This document shows, one piece after another, positions 45,715 through 53,622 of a stretch of 64,000 bases of DNA. Where the stretch lies: positions 322,265 through 386,264 of the forward strand of contig NZ_JACHLL010000003.1 in assembly GCF_014207935.1 (NCBI RefSeq), written 5' to 3'. The stretch comes from Pseudomonas fluvialis (GTDB lineage: Bacteria > Pseudomonadota > Gammaproteobacteria > Pseudomonadales > Pseudomonadaceae). The position numbers and the translations under genes are program-made. Within the stretch, counting starts at the first letter, position 1; each line of letters opens with the position of its first letter. The notes under the pieces were generated by a model. The model was not told the DNA's origin. It was given only the letters and a program-made list of their open reading frames with translations, and did no database searches.

Positions 45715-45785
45715 CAAATGGTTCAAGTCGTTCGCTTCGCTCACTCGGGACCGGCTAAAGCCGGCCCCTTAACCAAACGTTAGGC
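45709..45785 (+). repeat. attC 15 (type A)
   Basis: TGCTAAC ... GTTAGGC, 77 bp, internally almost the same as attC 1. It is the last intact attC of the array. Confidence 0.9.
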
Positions 45786-45879
45786 ACCATGTACTACAGA
45801 TCAATGAGAACGTCGCTTCTGCGTTTTAAAAAGCAGTCGCAAACCCGACGTCGCCACTCGAAAATTAGAGTGTGATGGG

Positions 45880-45950
45880 ACTAGTCCATTACAGTACTCA
45901 ACACCTCCAGATCGGATAAAGCCGGTCCATTAGCCATAACACTAGCCTTT
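45880..45950 (+). repeat. Decayed attC
   Basis: The segment TCGGATAAAGCCGGTCCATT then AGCCATAACACTAGCC parallels the 3' half of type A attC (CGGGACCGGCTAAAGCCGG, CTTAACC, AACGTTAGCC) with several changes. The core reads AACACTAGCC instead of AACGTTAGCC, so IntI is unlikely to use it. The 95 bases before it (45786-45880) hold no gene. Confidence 0.55.
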
Positions 45951-45967
45951 CAGGAGATACACAGTAG

Positions 45968-47011
45968 ATGCTTGGTCTACTTCGCACAACACTTGCATTG
46001 ATGGTAATGTTTTTTCATTTATATTTTGGAATATTACCTCTCGGCACTTACGCAGTCTTTGCCTTTTACATCATCAGCGGCTATCTGATGACATTAATCA
46101 TGCACGAGAACTATGGATATACACTGAAGGGCAGATACTCATTTTCTGCAAACAGAGCATTACGCCTATACCCGCAATACTGGTGCGCAGCGCTTTTATC
46201 TATTGCCATAATTAAAATTTACGGACCCAATGCAGTAAAAGGATTTCATGAGAGCATATATCTCCCAACATCAACGAAGGACATATTACACAACTTATTT
46301 ATGTTTTTCACTGCTTGGAGCCCTAGCTCAATAAACCCTCGACTAGTGCCACCAACCTGGGCGCTAACGATTGAAATATTCTTTTACATACTGATTTGCC
46401 TTGGGATTTCAAAGACTTTTTTCAGAGTAAAACTATGGTTAAGCATTTCTATCTCTTACGTCATCCTTAGCTACGCAGCCAACTGGGAATGGCAAACTCG
46501 ATATTTCCCCATTGCAGCAGCCTCACTACCCTTCTCAGTTGGATCAGCTATATTTTTCCTAGCAAAAAATGAAAAATTACTTAAGGCATCAAAAAATCTC
46601 TCACTATCCGCACGTAGCCTGTACTTCATATTCCTTTCAAACTGCATATCCTGGACTATTCTTTACCAGAGAAATATTGGTTATATCGCAGAAATCGGAT
46701 TCTACCTAAATATAATTTTTAGTTCGCTGCTAATCTACACACTTGCGACTGGCCAAAAGATTTTTCCACTGAGCAAGAAAACCGACGGCATCATCGGCGA
46801 CTACTCTTACCCTGTGTATCTGCTCCACTGGCAATGCGGCCTAATTGCTTCATTTATTATATTTAGCGAAGCATTTCACGAGTTGTCTTTAAGAGGCCTT
46901 GCAAACCTCACACTTGCAACAATCATCACCGCAACACTGTCAACGATACTTATTTACAGATTAGACAAACCTATTCAAAAGATAAGAGACCAAATAAAGA
47001 AAAACAAGTAA
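45968..47011 (+). CDS. Acyltransferase family 3 membrane protein (OafA/YrhL-like)
   Basis: 347 aa with about ten hydrophobic helices. The family's N-terminal histidine is present (LALMVMFFHLYFGILPLGTYAVF), with YAVFAFYIISGYLMTLIM and the arginine in SANRALRLYPQYW. Such enzymes acetylate or acylate surface sugars. AGGAG lies 11 bases before the ATG. The gene is much richer in A+T than the chromosome, fitting transfer, and follows a decayed attC, so it may be a fossil cassette that lost its own attC. Confidence 0.85.
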   Translation: MLGLLRTTLALMVMFFHLYFGILPLGTYAVFAFYIISGYLMTLIMHENYGYTLKGRYSFSANRALRLYPQYWCAALLSIAIIKIYGPNAVKGFHESIYLPTSTKDILHNLFMFFTAWSPSSINPRLVPPTWALTIEIFFYILICLGISKTFFRVKLWLSISISYVILSYAANWEWQTRYFPIAAASLPFSVGSAIFFLAKNEKLLKASKNLSLSARSLYFIFLSNCISWTILYQRNIGYIAEIGFYLNIIFSSLLIYTLATGQKIFPLSKKTDGIIGDYSYPVYLLHWQCGLIASFIIFSEAFHELSLRGLANLTLATIITATLSTILIYRLDKPIQKIRDQIKKNK

Positions 47012-47367
47012 AACTTAACACACAAACCATACACTACCAAAATCCAGCATCGTATTTAATACAGGAGCACCATGAAGCTTACCGCCCCTTATAGCCACAC
47101 GAATCTCACCCTATGCATTTTTTAAAAACCCAAATCACTTATAAATATTTACAAACATATCTTTGACAAAATTATTGCTCCACAACCTGGCAGCGCTGAG
47201 ACACTATTTATTCGCTATAAAGCAAATCCAGCATATTGATAAATCCACTATTCAAGTAACAGAAGCGCATTCCATCTTTGCAGTGGTTCATATTAGTTTT
47301 TTTAATTCAAATTTACTGTTCAGCCAGACTGATAATCCCAACCGCAGGCCAAAATGGACACCAACCC
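47012..47367 (+). other. AT-rich stretch without a gene
   Basis: No credible gene. CCGCCCCTTATAGCCACACGAATC (47080-47105, compare CCGCCCCTTAGCTTAATCGTT of type B attC) may be the relic of a further attC. A TTG-initiated frame at 47163-47459 is not believable because its second half is one frame of the adjacent pseudogene. Confidence 0.4.
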
Positions 47368-47671
47368 ATGATTCTTGGAGTAGCCCGCGGCACGTGAAGG
47401 CTGGGCAAGAACGCAATTCGAGGCTGCCTTTCTACTGGTACAGCGCCTTATCATGGTAATGTCAGGTTTCGTTTCCCATGAGTTGCAGCATTATCTAGAG
47501 TGGCCTAGCGAGTACATATTACTGGTCATCTGGCAAACTCTGGAGGACCATCAAGTGGGCTTTCGCCTCGCCCCTGAGTACCAGCAGTGGAAGCAATTGC
47601 TTCGCCATTTCTACGAGCCATTCCCAGTGGTAATGCACTACCACGCCGTGTCAGATACCTCGTCGCGCTGA
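47368..47671 (+). pseudogene. Antibiotic-biosynthesis-monooxygenase (ABM) domain pseudogene
   Basis: Reading across frames gives an ABM-like protein: MILGVARG at 47368, then HVKAGQER in another frame from about 47391, then FEAAFLLVQRLIMVMSGFVS, YILLVIWQTLEDHQVGFR and HFYEPFPVVMHYH in the third frame to the stop at 47669-47671. Two frame changes (near 47389 and near 47417) disable it. The C-terminal 72 codons alone are open from 47453 but lack a ribosome site. It marks the return to chromosomal sequence at the integron's right edge. Confidence 0.75.
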
Positions 47672-47681
47672 CGGTACTTCC

Positions 47682-48161
47682 ATGCGCACACTAGCCCTCA
47701 CCGCCGTAGCCGCTGTCTTTCTTCTGTGCCATGCCCAGTGGGGCTGGGTGCCGATTCTGGACTCGGCCAATCTGGCCTTTCATGAAGCCGGCCACCCGCT
47801 GTTCGGTCTGCTGGTTTCCGGGCTGATGGTGTATGGCGGCACGTTGATGCAGCTGCTGATGCCGGCGGCGGCAGCCTGGCAATTGCGCAAGCAGGGTAAG
47901 GTCGGGGGTTATCACCTGTGTATGCTCTGGCTGTCGGAAAACCTGCTGAATGTGGCGCGTTACATGGCCGATGCCCGGCGCCAGGAGCTGCCGCTGGTGG
48001 GCGGCGGCGATCATGACTGGACTTTCATCCTCAGCCAGTGGGGCCTGCTGCGCTGGGATACCACGCTGGCCCTGTGGCTGCGGCTGTTCGCCGTGGGCCT
48101 GATGGTCTGGGTGCTGTGGCGTGACTGGCGCCTGGCTCGGGCCGATGCCAAGGCAGCCTGA
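47682..48161 (+). CDS. Membrane protein with HEAGH motif
   Basis: 159 aa. Residues 31-38 read AFHEAGHP, a zinc-peptidase-like HExxH motif at the edge of a hydrophobic helix (LFGLLVSGLMVYGGTLMQLL). About four helices are present in all. The motif layout recalls membrane metalloproteases of the M50 type, though a second zinc ligand motif is not evident and the protein is short. Proteolytic activity is inference. Confidence 0.78.
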   Translation: MRTLALTAVAAVFLLCHAQWGWVPILDSANLAFHEAGHPLFGLLVSGLMVYGGTLMQLLMPAAAAWQLRKQGKVGGYHLCMLWLSENLLNVARYMADARRQELPLVGGGDHDWTFILSQWGLLRWDTTLALWLRLFAVGLMVWVLWRDWRLARADAKAA

Positions 48162-48169
48162 GCTGCGTC

Positions 48170-48748
48170 TTATAAGCGCCGGGCAAGCGCTTCGGCCTTT
48201 ACCAGCCAGCGCTCACGCCGGACAGGTGTCGAGCCGATCAGCGGTCCGCAGCGCAGCACCCGTACCGGCCTGATGCCGCAGAACTCCAGGGTAGTGATCT
48301 TCATTTGCCAGATGCCCGGCTGGCGGTAGAACCAGCGGAAGTACCACGGCGGGGTATCCATGCTCACCAGCAGGTCGGCGCTGCGGCCTTTGAGCAGGCC
48401 CTCGGGAAAGGCCTTGCCCTTGTGATAACGGAAGGCAAAGCCCGGCAGCAGCACGCGGTCGAGAAAGCCCTTGAGCAGCGCCGGCACACTGCCCCACCAG
48501 ATCGGGTAGACGAATACCAGATGCTCGGCCCAGAGGATCTCCGCCTGAGCGGCGAGCAGATCCGCCTCCAGCGGCTGTTCGCCGCGATAGCCCTGATGCA
48601 GCAGCGGATCGAAAGCGAGCCGCGCCAGCGTCAGCTCACGCAGCTCGTGCCCGGCAGACCTTGCGGCACTGGCATAGCGGGAGGCCAGCGCCTGACAGAA
48701 ACTGTCCGGCGCCGGGTGGCCCTGAATCAGCAGAATGCGTTTGCCCAT
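48170..48748 (-). CDS. NAD(P)H quinone oxidoreductase, flavodoxin-fold (KefF/MdaB-like)
   Basis: 192 aa. Flavin-binding starts with KRILLIQGHPAPDSFCQALA, and the family signature VFVYPIWWGSVPALLKGFLDRV is complete. Such enzymes reduce quinones by two electrons. A MerR gene lies immediately upstream on the same strand and a MerR-type promoter precedes this gene. Confidence 0.88.
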   Translation of the reverse strand: MGKRILLIQGHPAPDSFCQALASRYASAARSAGHELRELTLARLAFDPLLHQGYRGEQPLEADLLAAQAEILWAEHLVFVYPIWWGSVPALLKGFLDRVLLPGFAFRYHKGKAFPEGLLKGRSADLLVSMDTPPWYFRWFYRQPGIWQMKITTLEFCGIRPVRVLRCGPLIGSTPVRRERWLVKAEALARRL

Positions 48749-48774
48749 GACCGTCTCCTGGCAGGTGGCGGTAC

Positions 48775-48806
48775 AGGCTAGGGTCTGCCCCTAGGGGCAG
48801 AGTCAA
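48775..48806 (-). promoter_or_regulatory. MerR-type promoter with 18-bp perfect dyad
   Basis: On the minus strand TTGACT (48801-48806) and TAGCCT (48775-48780) are separated by 20 bases. A perfect palindrome TCTGCCCCTAGGGGCAGA (48784-48801) fills the spacer. Over-long spacers with a central dyad are the hallmark of MerR-activated promoters. The -35 overlaps the merR stop codon. Confidence 0.82.
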
Positions 48807-49180
48807 GCGCCGTCGATTTCGCAGGCCGGCTGGCCGTGCAGGCAACCGGCAATTTCCTCGCCGACCACGCCCAGCTCATGTTCCAGCTGCCGCAGCCGGG
48901 CAATCTCCGCCAACACCTCATGGCGTTTGGCTTCGATGCGGTCGAGCAGCGTGCGCCAGTCCGGCTGCGCCGGGTCACTGCCCAGCGCCTGCGCCAGTTC
49001 GGCCAGGCTGAAACCCAGGCGCTGGGCCTGACGAATCAGCTGAACCTGCTGCAGCTGCGCCGCGTCGTACACCCGGTAGCAGCCCTCGCGGGCAATCTGC
49101 CCGAGCAGACCCAATTGCTCATACAGACGGATGGCCTTGGGGGTGGCGCCGCTGCGCCGGGCCAGTTCACCGATATACAT
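48803..49180 (-). CDS. MerR-family regulator
   Basis: 125 aa. An N-terminal MerR helix-turn-helix (MYIGELARRSGATPKAIRLYEQLGLL) is followed by a dimerisation coiled coil and a short tail with two cysteines (GCLHGQPACEI). Paired C-terminal cysteines occur in metal- or thiol-sensing members, but spacing differs from CueR. The start at 49180 has AAGGAG upstream. It most likely acts on the promoter at 48775-48806 that drives the quinone reductase. Confidence 0.9.
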   Translation of the reverse strand: MYIGELARRSGATPKAIRLYEQLGLLGQIAREGCYRVYDAAQLQQVQLIRQAQRLGFSLAELAQALGSDPAQPDWRTLLDRIEAKRHEVLAEIARLRQLEHELGVVGEEIAGCLHGQPACEIDGA

Positions 49181-49230
49181 GACTACTCCTTGCGTCCGGC
49201 ACCCGCCGGCAGACGGGTGCCGTTCGTGTC

Positions 49231-50583
49231 TCAGAGGAACCAGCGGTATTCGCGGGCGCTGATGTCGTGCATGAAGGCCAGATGGTCCTGGCGCTTGTTC
49301 TCGCAGTAGACGTAGACGAACTCGCTGCCGAGCTTGTCCTTGACCACCGGATGGGACTCCATCGCGGCCACGGCAGTCAGCATGTCCTTGGGGAAGTCGA
49401 TGCCGCTGGAGCGGTCTTCGTTGAGCGAAGCGATCGGCTCGCGCTGTGCGTCGAGGCCGTGTTCCATACCCGAGAGAATGGCTGCCAGCACCAGATAGGG
49501 GTTGGCGTCGGCACCGGCCAGGCGGTGTTCGATGCGCAGGTTCTTGCCATCGGACTCGGGAATGCGGATGCACGCATCGCGGTCCTCGAAGCCCCAGCTG
49601 GCCTTGCTCGCGGCATTGACCATGGCGCCGTAGCGGCGGAAGGCGTTGTGGTTGGCGGCGAAGATCGGCATGCAGCGCGGCAGCAGCTCCAGGCAGCCGG
49701 CCACGGCATGACGCAGCGGACGCTGCTGGTCGGCGTCGAGGATGTTGTTGCCGTCCTTGTCGTACAGGCTGACATGCACGTGCATACCGCTGCCCGGTGC
49801 ATCCAGATACGGCTTGCTCATGAAGCTGGCGCGGTAGCCGTGCTGCATGGCCACACCGCGGGTGCTGCGGCAGAACAGCGCCGACCAGTCGGCCGCCTGC
49901 AGCGGATCGCGGTTGTGGGCGAAGTTGATTTCGAACTGGCCGGGGCCGAGTTCGGCGGTGATCACGTTGGCATCCACACCCTGCTCGCGGGCCGCCTCGA
50001 CGATCTCGTGCAGCACGCCGGAGAAGCGCGACAGGCGCTCAATGTGCATGTTCGGCTGATCGTCTTCGTCATCGGTCAGCGGATCACGCGGGAACTGCGG
50101 CAGGCCGGCGTCGAGCTTGCGGTCGAACAGGTAGAACTCCAGCTCGAAGGCCACCACCGGGCGGATGCCGCGCTTTTCCAGGCGGTTGAGTACCTGCGCC
50201 AGCACTTCGCGCGGTTCGAACTCGATGGGCGCCTCGGTGCCGTCGGAGGTGATCAGCATCTGCCCCAGCGGCTGGCCTTCCCAGCGCACCGGCTTGAGGG
50301 TGCCGGGCACCAGACGGCGCGGCGCATCCGGGTCACCGTCGTGGAAGCAGTAGTCGCCGATCGGGTACAGGCCGCCCTGTACGCCGAGCAGCACGCAGTT
50401 CTGCGGCAGCTTGAGCGGGCTGCCGGCGGCGACCTTCTCCAGCATGTCCAGCGGGTAGCGCTTGCCGTAGAAATGCCCGGGGATATCCAGGCAGATCAGG
50501 TCGACATAGCGCACCTCAGGGTTGGCCGCGCGGAAGGCACGGACTTCGCTGAGCAGATCGGGGAAGGTGGTGGCGGTTGTCAT
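49231..50583 (-). CDS. puuA: Glutamate-putrescine ligase (glutamine synthetase family)
   Basis: 450 aa. Joins glutamate to putrescine or a related polyamine with ATP, the entry step of the gamma-glutamyl polyamine route. GS-family motifs are seen: ITAELGPGQFEINFAHNRDP, GSGMHVHVSLYDKDG, NAFRRYGAMVNAA and RIEHRLAGADANPYLVLAAIL. It follows puuB and puuR on the same strand but is cut off from them by a foldback repeat. PuuA assignment rests on this context plus GS-like sequence. Confidence 0.88.
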   Translation of the reverse strand: MTTATTFPDLLSEVRAFRAANPEVRYVDLICLDIPGHFYGKRYPLDMLEKVAAGSPLKLPQNCVLLGVQGGLYPIGDYCFHDGDPDAPRRLVPGTLKPVRWEGQPLGQMLITSDGTEAPIEFEPREVLAQVLNRLEKRGIRPVVAFELEFYLFDRKLDAGLPQFPRDPLTDDEDDQPNMHIERLSRFSGVLHEIVEAAREQGVDANVITAELGPGQFEINFAHNRDPLQAADWSALFCRSTRGVAMQHGYRASFMSKPYLDAPGSGMHVHVSLYDKDGNNILDADQQRPLRHAVAGCLELLPRCMPIFAANHNAFRRYGAMVNAASKASWGFEDRDACIRIPESDGKNLRIEHRLAGADANPYLVLAAILSGMEHGLDAQREPIASLNEDRSSGIDFPKDMLTAVAAMESHPVVKDKLGSEFVYVYCENKRQDHLAFMHDISAREYRWFL

Positions 50584-50618
50584 TGTTATGGTCCTACGGG
50601 TCTGTAACAGAAGTGTTC

Positions 50619-50762
50619 AGGTTCTGTACGAGAAGTCGTCGAGCGAAGGGGAGGCTAGGCAAAAATCGGTGAGGAAGCGGAGTTTACGAATAGGTAAATG
50701 AGCATTCCGAACCGATTTTTAACAATGCATCACCGAGCGCAGGCACTTCTCGTACAGAACCT
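50619..50762. repeat. Foldback (MITE-like) element, copy 2
   Basis: 144 bp. An 18-base perfect terminal inverted repeat (AGGTTCTGTACGAGAAGT) and a 10-base perfect internal one (AAAAATCGGT/ACCGATTTTT) enclose the same central segment as copy 1 (GAGGAAGCG...GGTAAATGAGCATTCCGA). The right end overlaps the stop codon of puuR. Confidence 0.82.
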
Positions 50763-51318
50763 AGGTGAATACCCAGAGCACGCGGGTAGGCTGCTCGCTC
50801 TGGTTGGCGTAACGGAACTGGGCAAAGGGCGGCAGCTGGAAACTGTCGTTGGCCTGCAGCACCACCGGCTCGACCGCCTCGTTGAGCCAGATCGACAGCT
50901 CGCCTTCGAGGACGAAACCGCCCTGCTCCGAGCTGTCGTTGACATGTTTGTCACCACTGCTGGCGCCCGGCGCCAGATGGCTTTCGAGCATGGAGAAGCC
51001 GCCGCTCATGGTCGGCGAAACCAGCACGTCGGTGATGCCGCCGGCGTAATAGAGCGTGCGACGCTCGCCCGGCCGAGTCACCCAGCGCACTTCGCGGGGT
51101 TTGCTCAGGTTGTAGAAATAGGTGGTCGGCACGCCCAGCGTCTCGCTGATGGCGGTGAGATCGGCCACGGTCGGCCGTGACTTGCCGCGCTCGACCTGGG
51201 ACAGGAACCCCACCGAACGACCGATCTGCTCGGCCAGCTCGTTGAGGGTCACGCCCTTGTGCTTGCGCAGATCGCGAATCAGGATCGCCAGACCTTCGAC
51301 TTCATCCTGCATATCCAT
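50761..51318 (-). CDS. puuR: HTH-cupin regulator of polyamine catabolism (PuuR-like)
   Basis: 185 aa. An N-terminal Cro/CI-type helix-turn-helix (GVTLNELAEQIGRSVGFLSQVERG) is joined to a C-terminal cupin (PGASSGDKHVN..., GGFVLEGELSIWL) that binds the inducer. The start at 51318 is preceded by GGAG; a longer form to 51342 is less likely. Lying between puuB and puuA it is the expected local repressor, with a candidate operator upstream of puuB. Confidence 0.88.
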   Translation of the reverse strand: MDMQDEVEGLAILIRDLRKHKGVTLNELAEQIGRSVGFLSQVERGKSRPTVADLTAISETLGVPTTYFYNLSKPREVRWVTRPGERRTLYYAGGITDVLVSPTMSGGFSMLESHLAPGASSGDKHVNDSSEQGGFVLEGELSIWLNEAVEPVVLQANDSFQLPPFAQFRYANQSEQPTRVLWVFT

Positions 51319-51357
51319 AGAGTGTCTCCAGCACCGGCCCAACCGTGGGCCGGATCA

Positions 51358-52647
51358 TTAAAAGAAATCGCGCAGCCGATACCAGGCCTTGCCGGCGGCT
51401 TCCAGCGGGGCGGCCAGCAGGCTGCCGCCGGGGAATCGCGGATTGTCGAGGCCCTGGTACAGCTCCAGCAGTTCCGTATCGCCGAGGATGGCATCGCTGA
51501 TCGCCTTGGCCGCGGCCAGGGTCGGCAGCACGCCATGCCCGGAAAAACCCTGCAGCCAGTAACGGCCGCCCTCACGCCCGACATCCGGGGTGCGCTTCAT
51601 GCTCACGTCGATGTGCCCGCCCCAGGCGTAATCGATGGTCACGCCGGCCAGCTGGGGGAACACCCGCTCCAGATAGGGCCGGGTGGCACCGGCCACATCC
51701 GCCGGGATGCCGCCCAGGTAGGTGCAGCCGCCACCGAACAGCAGGCGGTGGTCCGGGGTCAGGCGGAAATAGTCGGGGACGAACTGGTTGTCGATCACGC
51801 AGCTGTTCTTCGGCAGCAGCGACGCCGCCAGCTGCGGGTCGAGCGGCGCCGTGGCCACCTGATAGGAGCCCACCGGCAGCAGGCGGCTGGACAGACGGCT
51901 GTCGAGGCGGTCGATGTAGGCATTGCAGGCCAGCACGATCTGATCGGCGCGCACCTCGCCCCGTTCGGTACGGGCCACATAGCCCTCGCCCTGCTCGCCG
52001 TAGCTGAGCACGCGACTCTGTTCGAACAGCCGGCCGCCGCCCTGCTCGATGGCCGCCGCCAGGCCCTGGGCCAGCTTGAGCGGATTGAGGTGGCCGGCCT
52101 GCGGGTCGTACAGCGCGGCCTGGTAACGCTCGCTGCCGATCCACTCGGGCAGCTCGTCGCGGCCGATCAGGCGCAGCTGGTCATAACCCCACTTGTGCTG
52201 CGCCTCTTCAAGCGCCTCGGCCAGCATGCCGACGCGGCGCGGCAGCACGGCCGTCCACAGGCTGCCCGGGCGGTAGTCGATATCGAAACCATGGCGCTGC
52301 GGCAGTTGGCGGATTTCCTCGGCGGCCCAGACCATGCTGTCCCACAGGCGACGGGTGCGGGCCACGCCGAGCGCCTTCTCCAGCGGCGGCATGTCGCACG
52401 ACCAACCCAGCAGCGCCTGGCCGCCGTTGCGTCCGGAAGCGGCCCAGGCCAGACGGCTGGCTTCCAGCACGACCACTTTCTTGCCGGCGGCGGTCAGGCG
52501 CAGCGCCGTGTGCAGGCCGCTGAAGCCACCGCCGATGATCAGCACGTCGGCCTGCAGGGTTTCCTGCAGGGTGCTGCGCAGCGGGATGCTGCCGGGGAAG
52601 GTGGCGGCGTAGTAACTGGCAACGTGCTGGGCGGACTGTTTGAACAT
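51358..52647 (-). CDS. puuB: Gamma-glutamylputrescine oxidase-like FAD enzyme
   Basis: 429 aa, DAO family. FAD site ADVLIIGGGFSGLHTALRL, then AWAASGRNGGQALLGWS, LFGGGCTYLGG and GFSGHGVLPTLAAAKAI. Oxidises the gamma-glutamylated polyamine made by PuuA. It begins the puuB-puuR-puuA set; the next gene starts 39 bases later. The protein at 8586-9899 is a second member of the same family in this window. Confidence 0.88.
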   Translation of the reverse strand: MFKQSAQHVASYYAATFPGSIPLRSTLQETLQADVLIIGGGFSGLHTALRLTAAGKKVVVLEASRLAWAASGRNGGQALLGWSCDMPPLEKALGVARTRRLWDSMVWAAEEIRQLPQRHGFDIDYRPGSLWTAVLPRRVGMLAEALEEAQHKWGYDQLRLIGRDELPEWIGSERYQAALYDPQAGHLNPLKLAQGLAAAIEQGGGRLFEQSRVLSYGEQGEGYVARTERGEVRADQIVLACNAYIDRLDSRLSSRLLPVGSYQVATAPLDPQLAASLLPKNSCVIDNQFVPDYFRLTPDHRLLFGGGCTYLGGIPADVAGATRPYLERVFPQLAGVTIDYAWGGHIDVSMKRTPDVGREGGRYWLQGFSGHGVLPTLAAAKAISDAILGDTELLELYQGLDNPRFPGGSLLAAPLEAAGKAWYRLRDFF

Positions 52648-52654
52648 GGCACAC

Positions 52655-52682
52655 CATGAAATTATCAGAATCCAATTTCATG
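52655..52682. promoter_or_regulatory. Candidate PuuR operator upstream of puuB
   Basis: CATGAAATT (52655-52663) and AATTTCATG (52674-52682) form a perfect 9-base inverted repeat with a 10-base spacer, 7 bases before the puuB start, overlapping the likely promoter. Confidence 0.6.
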
Positions 52683-52733
52683 AATATTAGCCATTAAAAA
52701 TTCACGCAAGCAAGCCTTTATTGAACATTCTGT

Positions 52734-53492
52734 TCAGGATTCCTTACGCCCGACCCGAACCGTCAGTGGCCAGACCACTTCGCGGGTCTGTTCAGACGGT
52801 CCCCACAGCGGCGCCAGCTCATGCGCCAGCGCATCAACCGGATCGATCCCGCTGGCCTTGTGGCAACGCCCGCTAGCCGACCAGCTGCGCAGATAGCCCA
52901 GCAGCTGTGCCAGGTTCCAGTGCTGGCGCATGGCAAAGGGCGGCACCTCAACGGGCGGGAACGGAAACGCCAGCTCGGCATAACCGTTCTCCACATGGTG
53001 GCGCTCAGCCGGCCAGTACGGCCCCACCACCTCGTGATAGAAATGCTGCAGCAGGCGATTCGGCCCATCGCCCTCCAGCGCCTGCACGCCGTAGCACCAT
53101 TCGGCAATCAGCCCGCCCGGTTTGAGCACACGCCGCGCCTCGGCATGAAAGGCCGGCACATCGAACCAGTGCAGGGCCTGGGCCACCACGATGAGGTCAA
53201 CACTGGTGTCGGCCAGGCCGCTGTGCTCGGCCGGCGCCTGGGCAAAGGTGATGCGGGGATGCTCGGGGGCCTCCGCCAGTTGCGCCGCACTGGCATCGGT
53301 AGCCACCACCTGACGGAAATAACCGACCAGATCCAGCGCCGCCTGCCCGCTGCCCGTCGCACAGTCCCAACACAGCCCATGACCCTTACACTGCTCGGCC
53401 AGCCAGAGAAACAGCTCCGCCGGGTAACCCGGCCGGCTGCTGGCGTAGTGCCCGGCCACACTGGCGAAGTGATCCTTGAATGCCTCATTCAT
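52734..53492 (-). CDS. Class I SAM-dependent methyltransferase
   Basis: 252 aa, Methyltransf_11 type: SAM site WDCATGSGQAALDLVGYF (motif I), VVATDAS (motif II), DLIVVAQALHWFDVP (motif III-IV) and RVLKPGG. The product substrate is unknown; small-molecule targets are common in this group. It stands alone. Confidence 0.87.
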   Translation of the reverse strand: MNEAFKDHFASVAGHYASSRPGYPAELFLWLAEQCKGHGLCWDCATGSGQAALDLVGYFRQVVATDASAAQLAEAPEHPRITFAQAPAEHSGLADTSVDLIVVAQALHWFDVPAFHAEARRVLKPGGLIAEWCYGVQALEGDGPNRLLQHFYHEVVGPYWPAERHHVENGYAELAFPFPPVEVPPFAMRQHWNLAQLLGYLRSWSASGRCHKASGIDPVDALAHELAPLWGPSEQTREVVWPLTVRVGRKES

Positions 53493-53622
53493 CGCACACC
53501 TCCTTATTCACTGAGCAGTCTAGGGGCGATCCGAACAACGCGAGCACGCGCCGATCAGCGTAGCCCCTGTGCCCGGCAACACCTTGTCGCAACCTCTCGC
53601 CAGCGTGGCGATTGCCAGAGCG

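Larger units (their letters stand above)
37933..45785 (+). mobile_element. Chromosomal integron: intI, attI and 15 attC-bearing cassettes
   Basis: A complete IntI gene reads leftward, followed by an attI core (39028-39034) and 15 intact attC sites. Every attC starts with RYYYAAC and ends with GTTRRRY, is 70-99 bp long, and lies at the 3' end of a cassette in the same orientation. Most cassettes hold one plus-strand gene. The array is richer in A+T than the flanking chromosome. A decayed attC and possibly further fossil cassette material extend it to about 47100. No antibiotic resistance gene is present. Confidence 0.93.

Noticed and set aside
39524..45785. CRISPR array
   Set aside because: The repeats are 70-99 bp with inverted-repeat cores and gene-sized, unequal spacers, and no cas genes are present; they are attC sites.
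37933..45785. Class 1 mobile resistance integron
   Set aside because: No qacE-delta/sul1 end, no resistance cassettes and no transposon ends; attC sites fall in Pseudomonas-type families.
47163..47459. 98-codon frame as a gene
   Set aside because: TTG start, and its C-terminal half is one frame of the ABM pseudogene.
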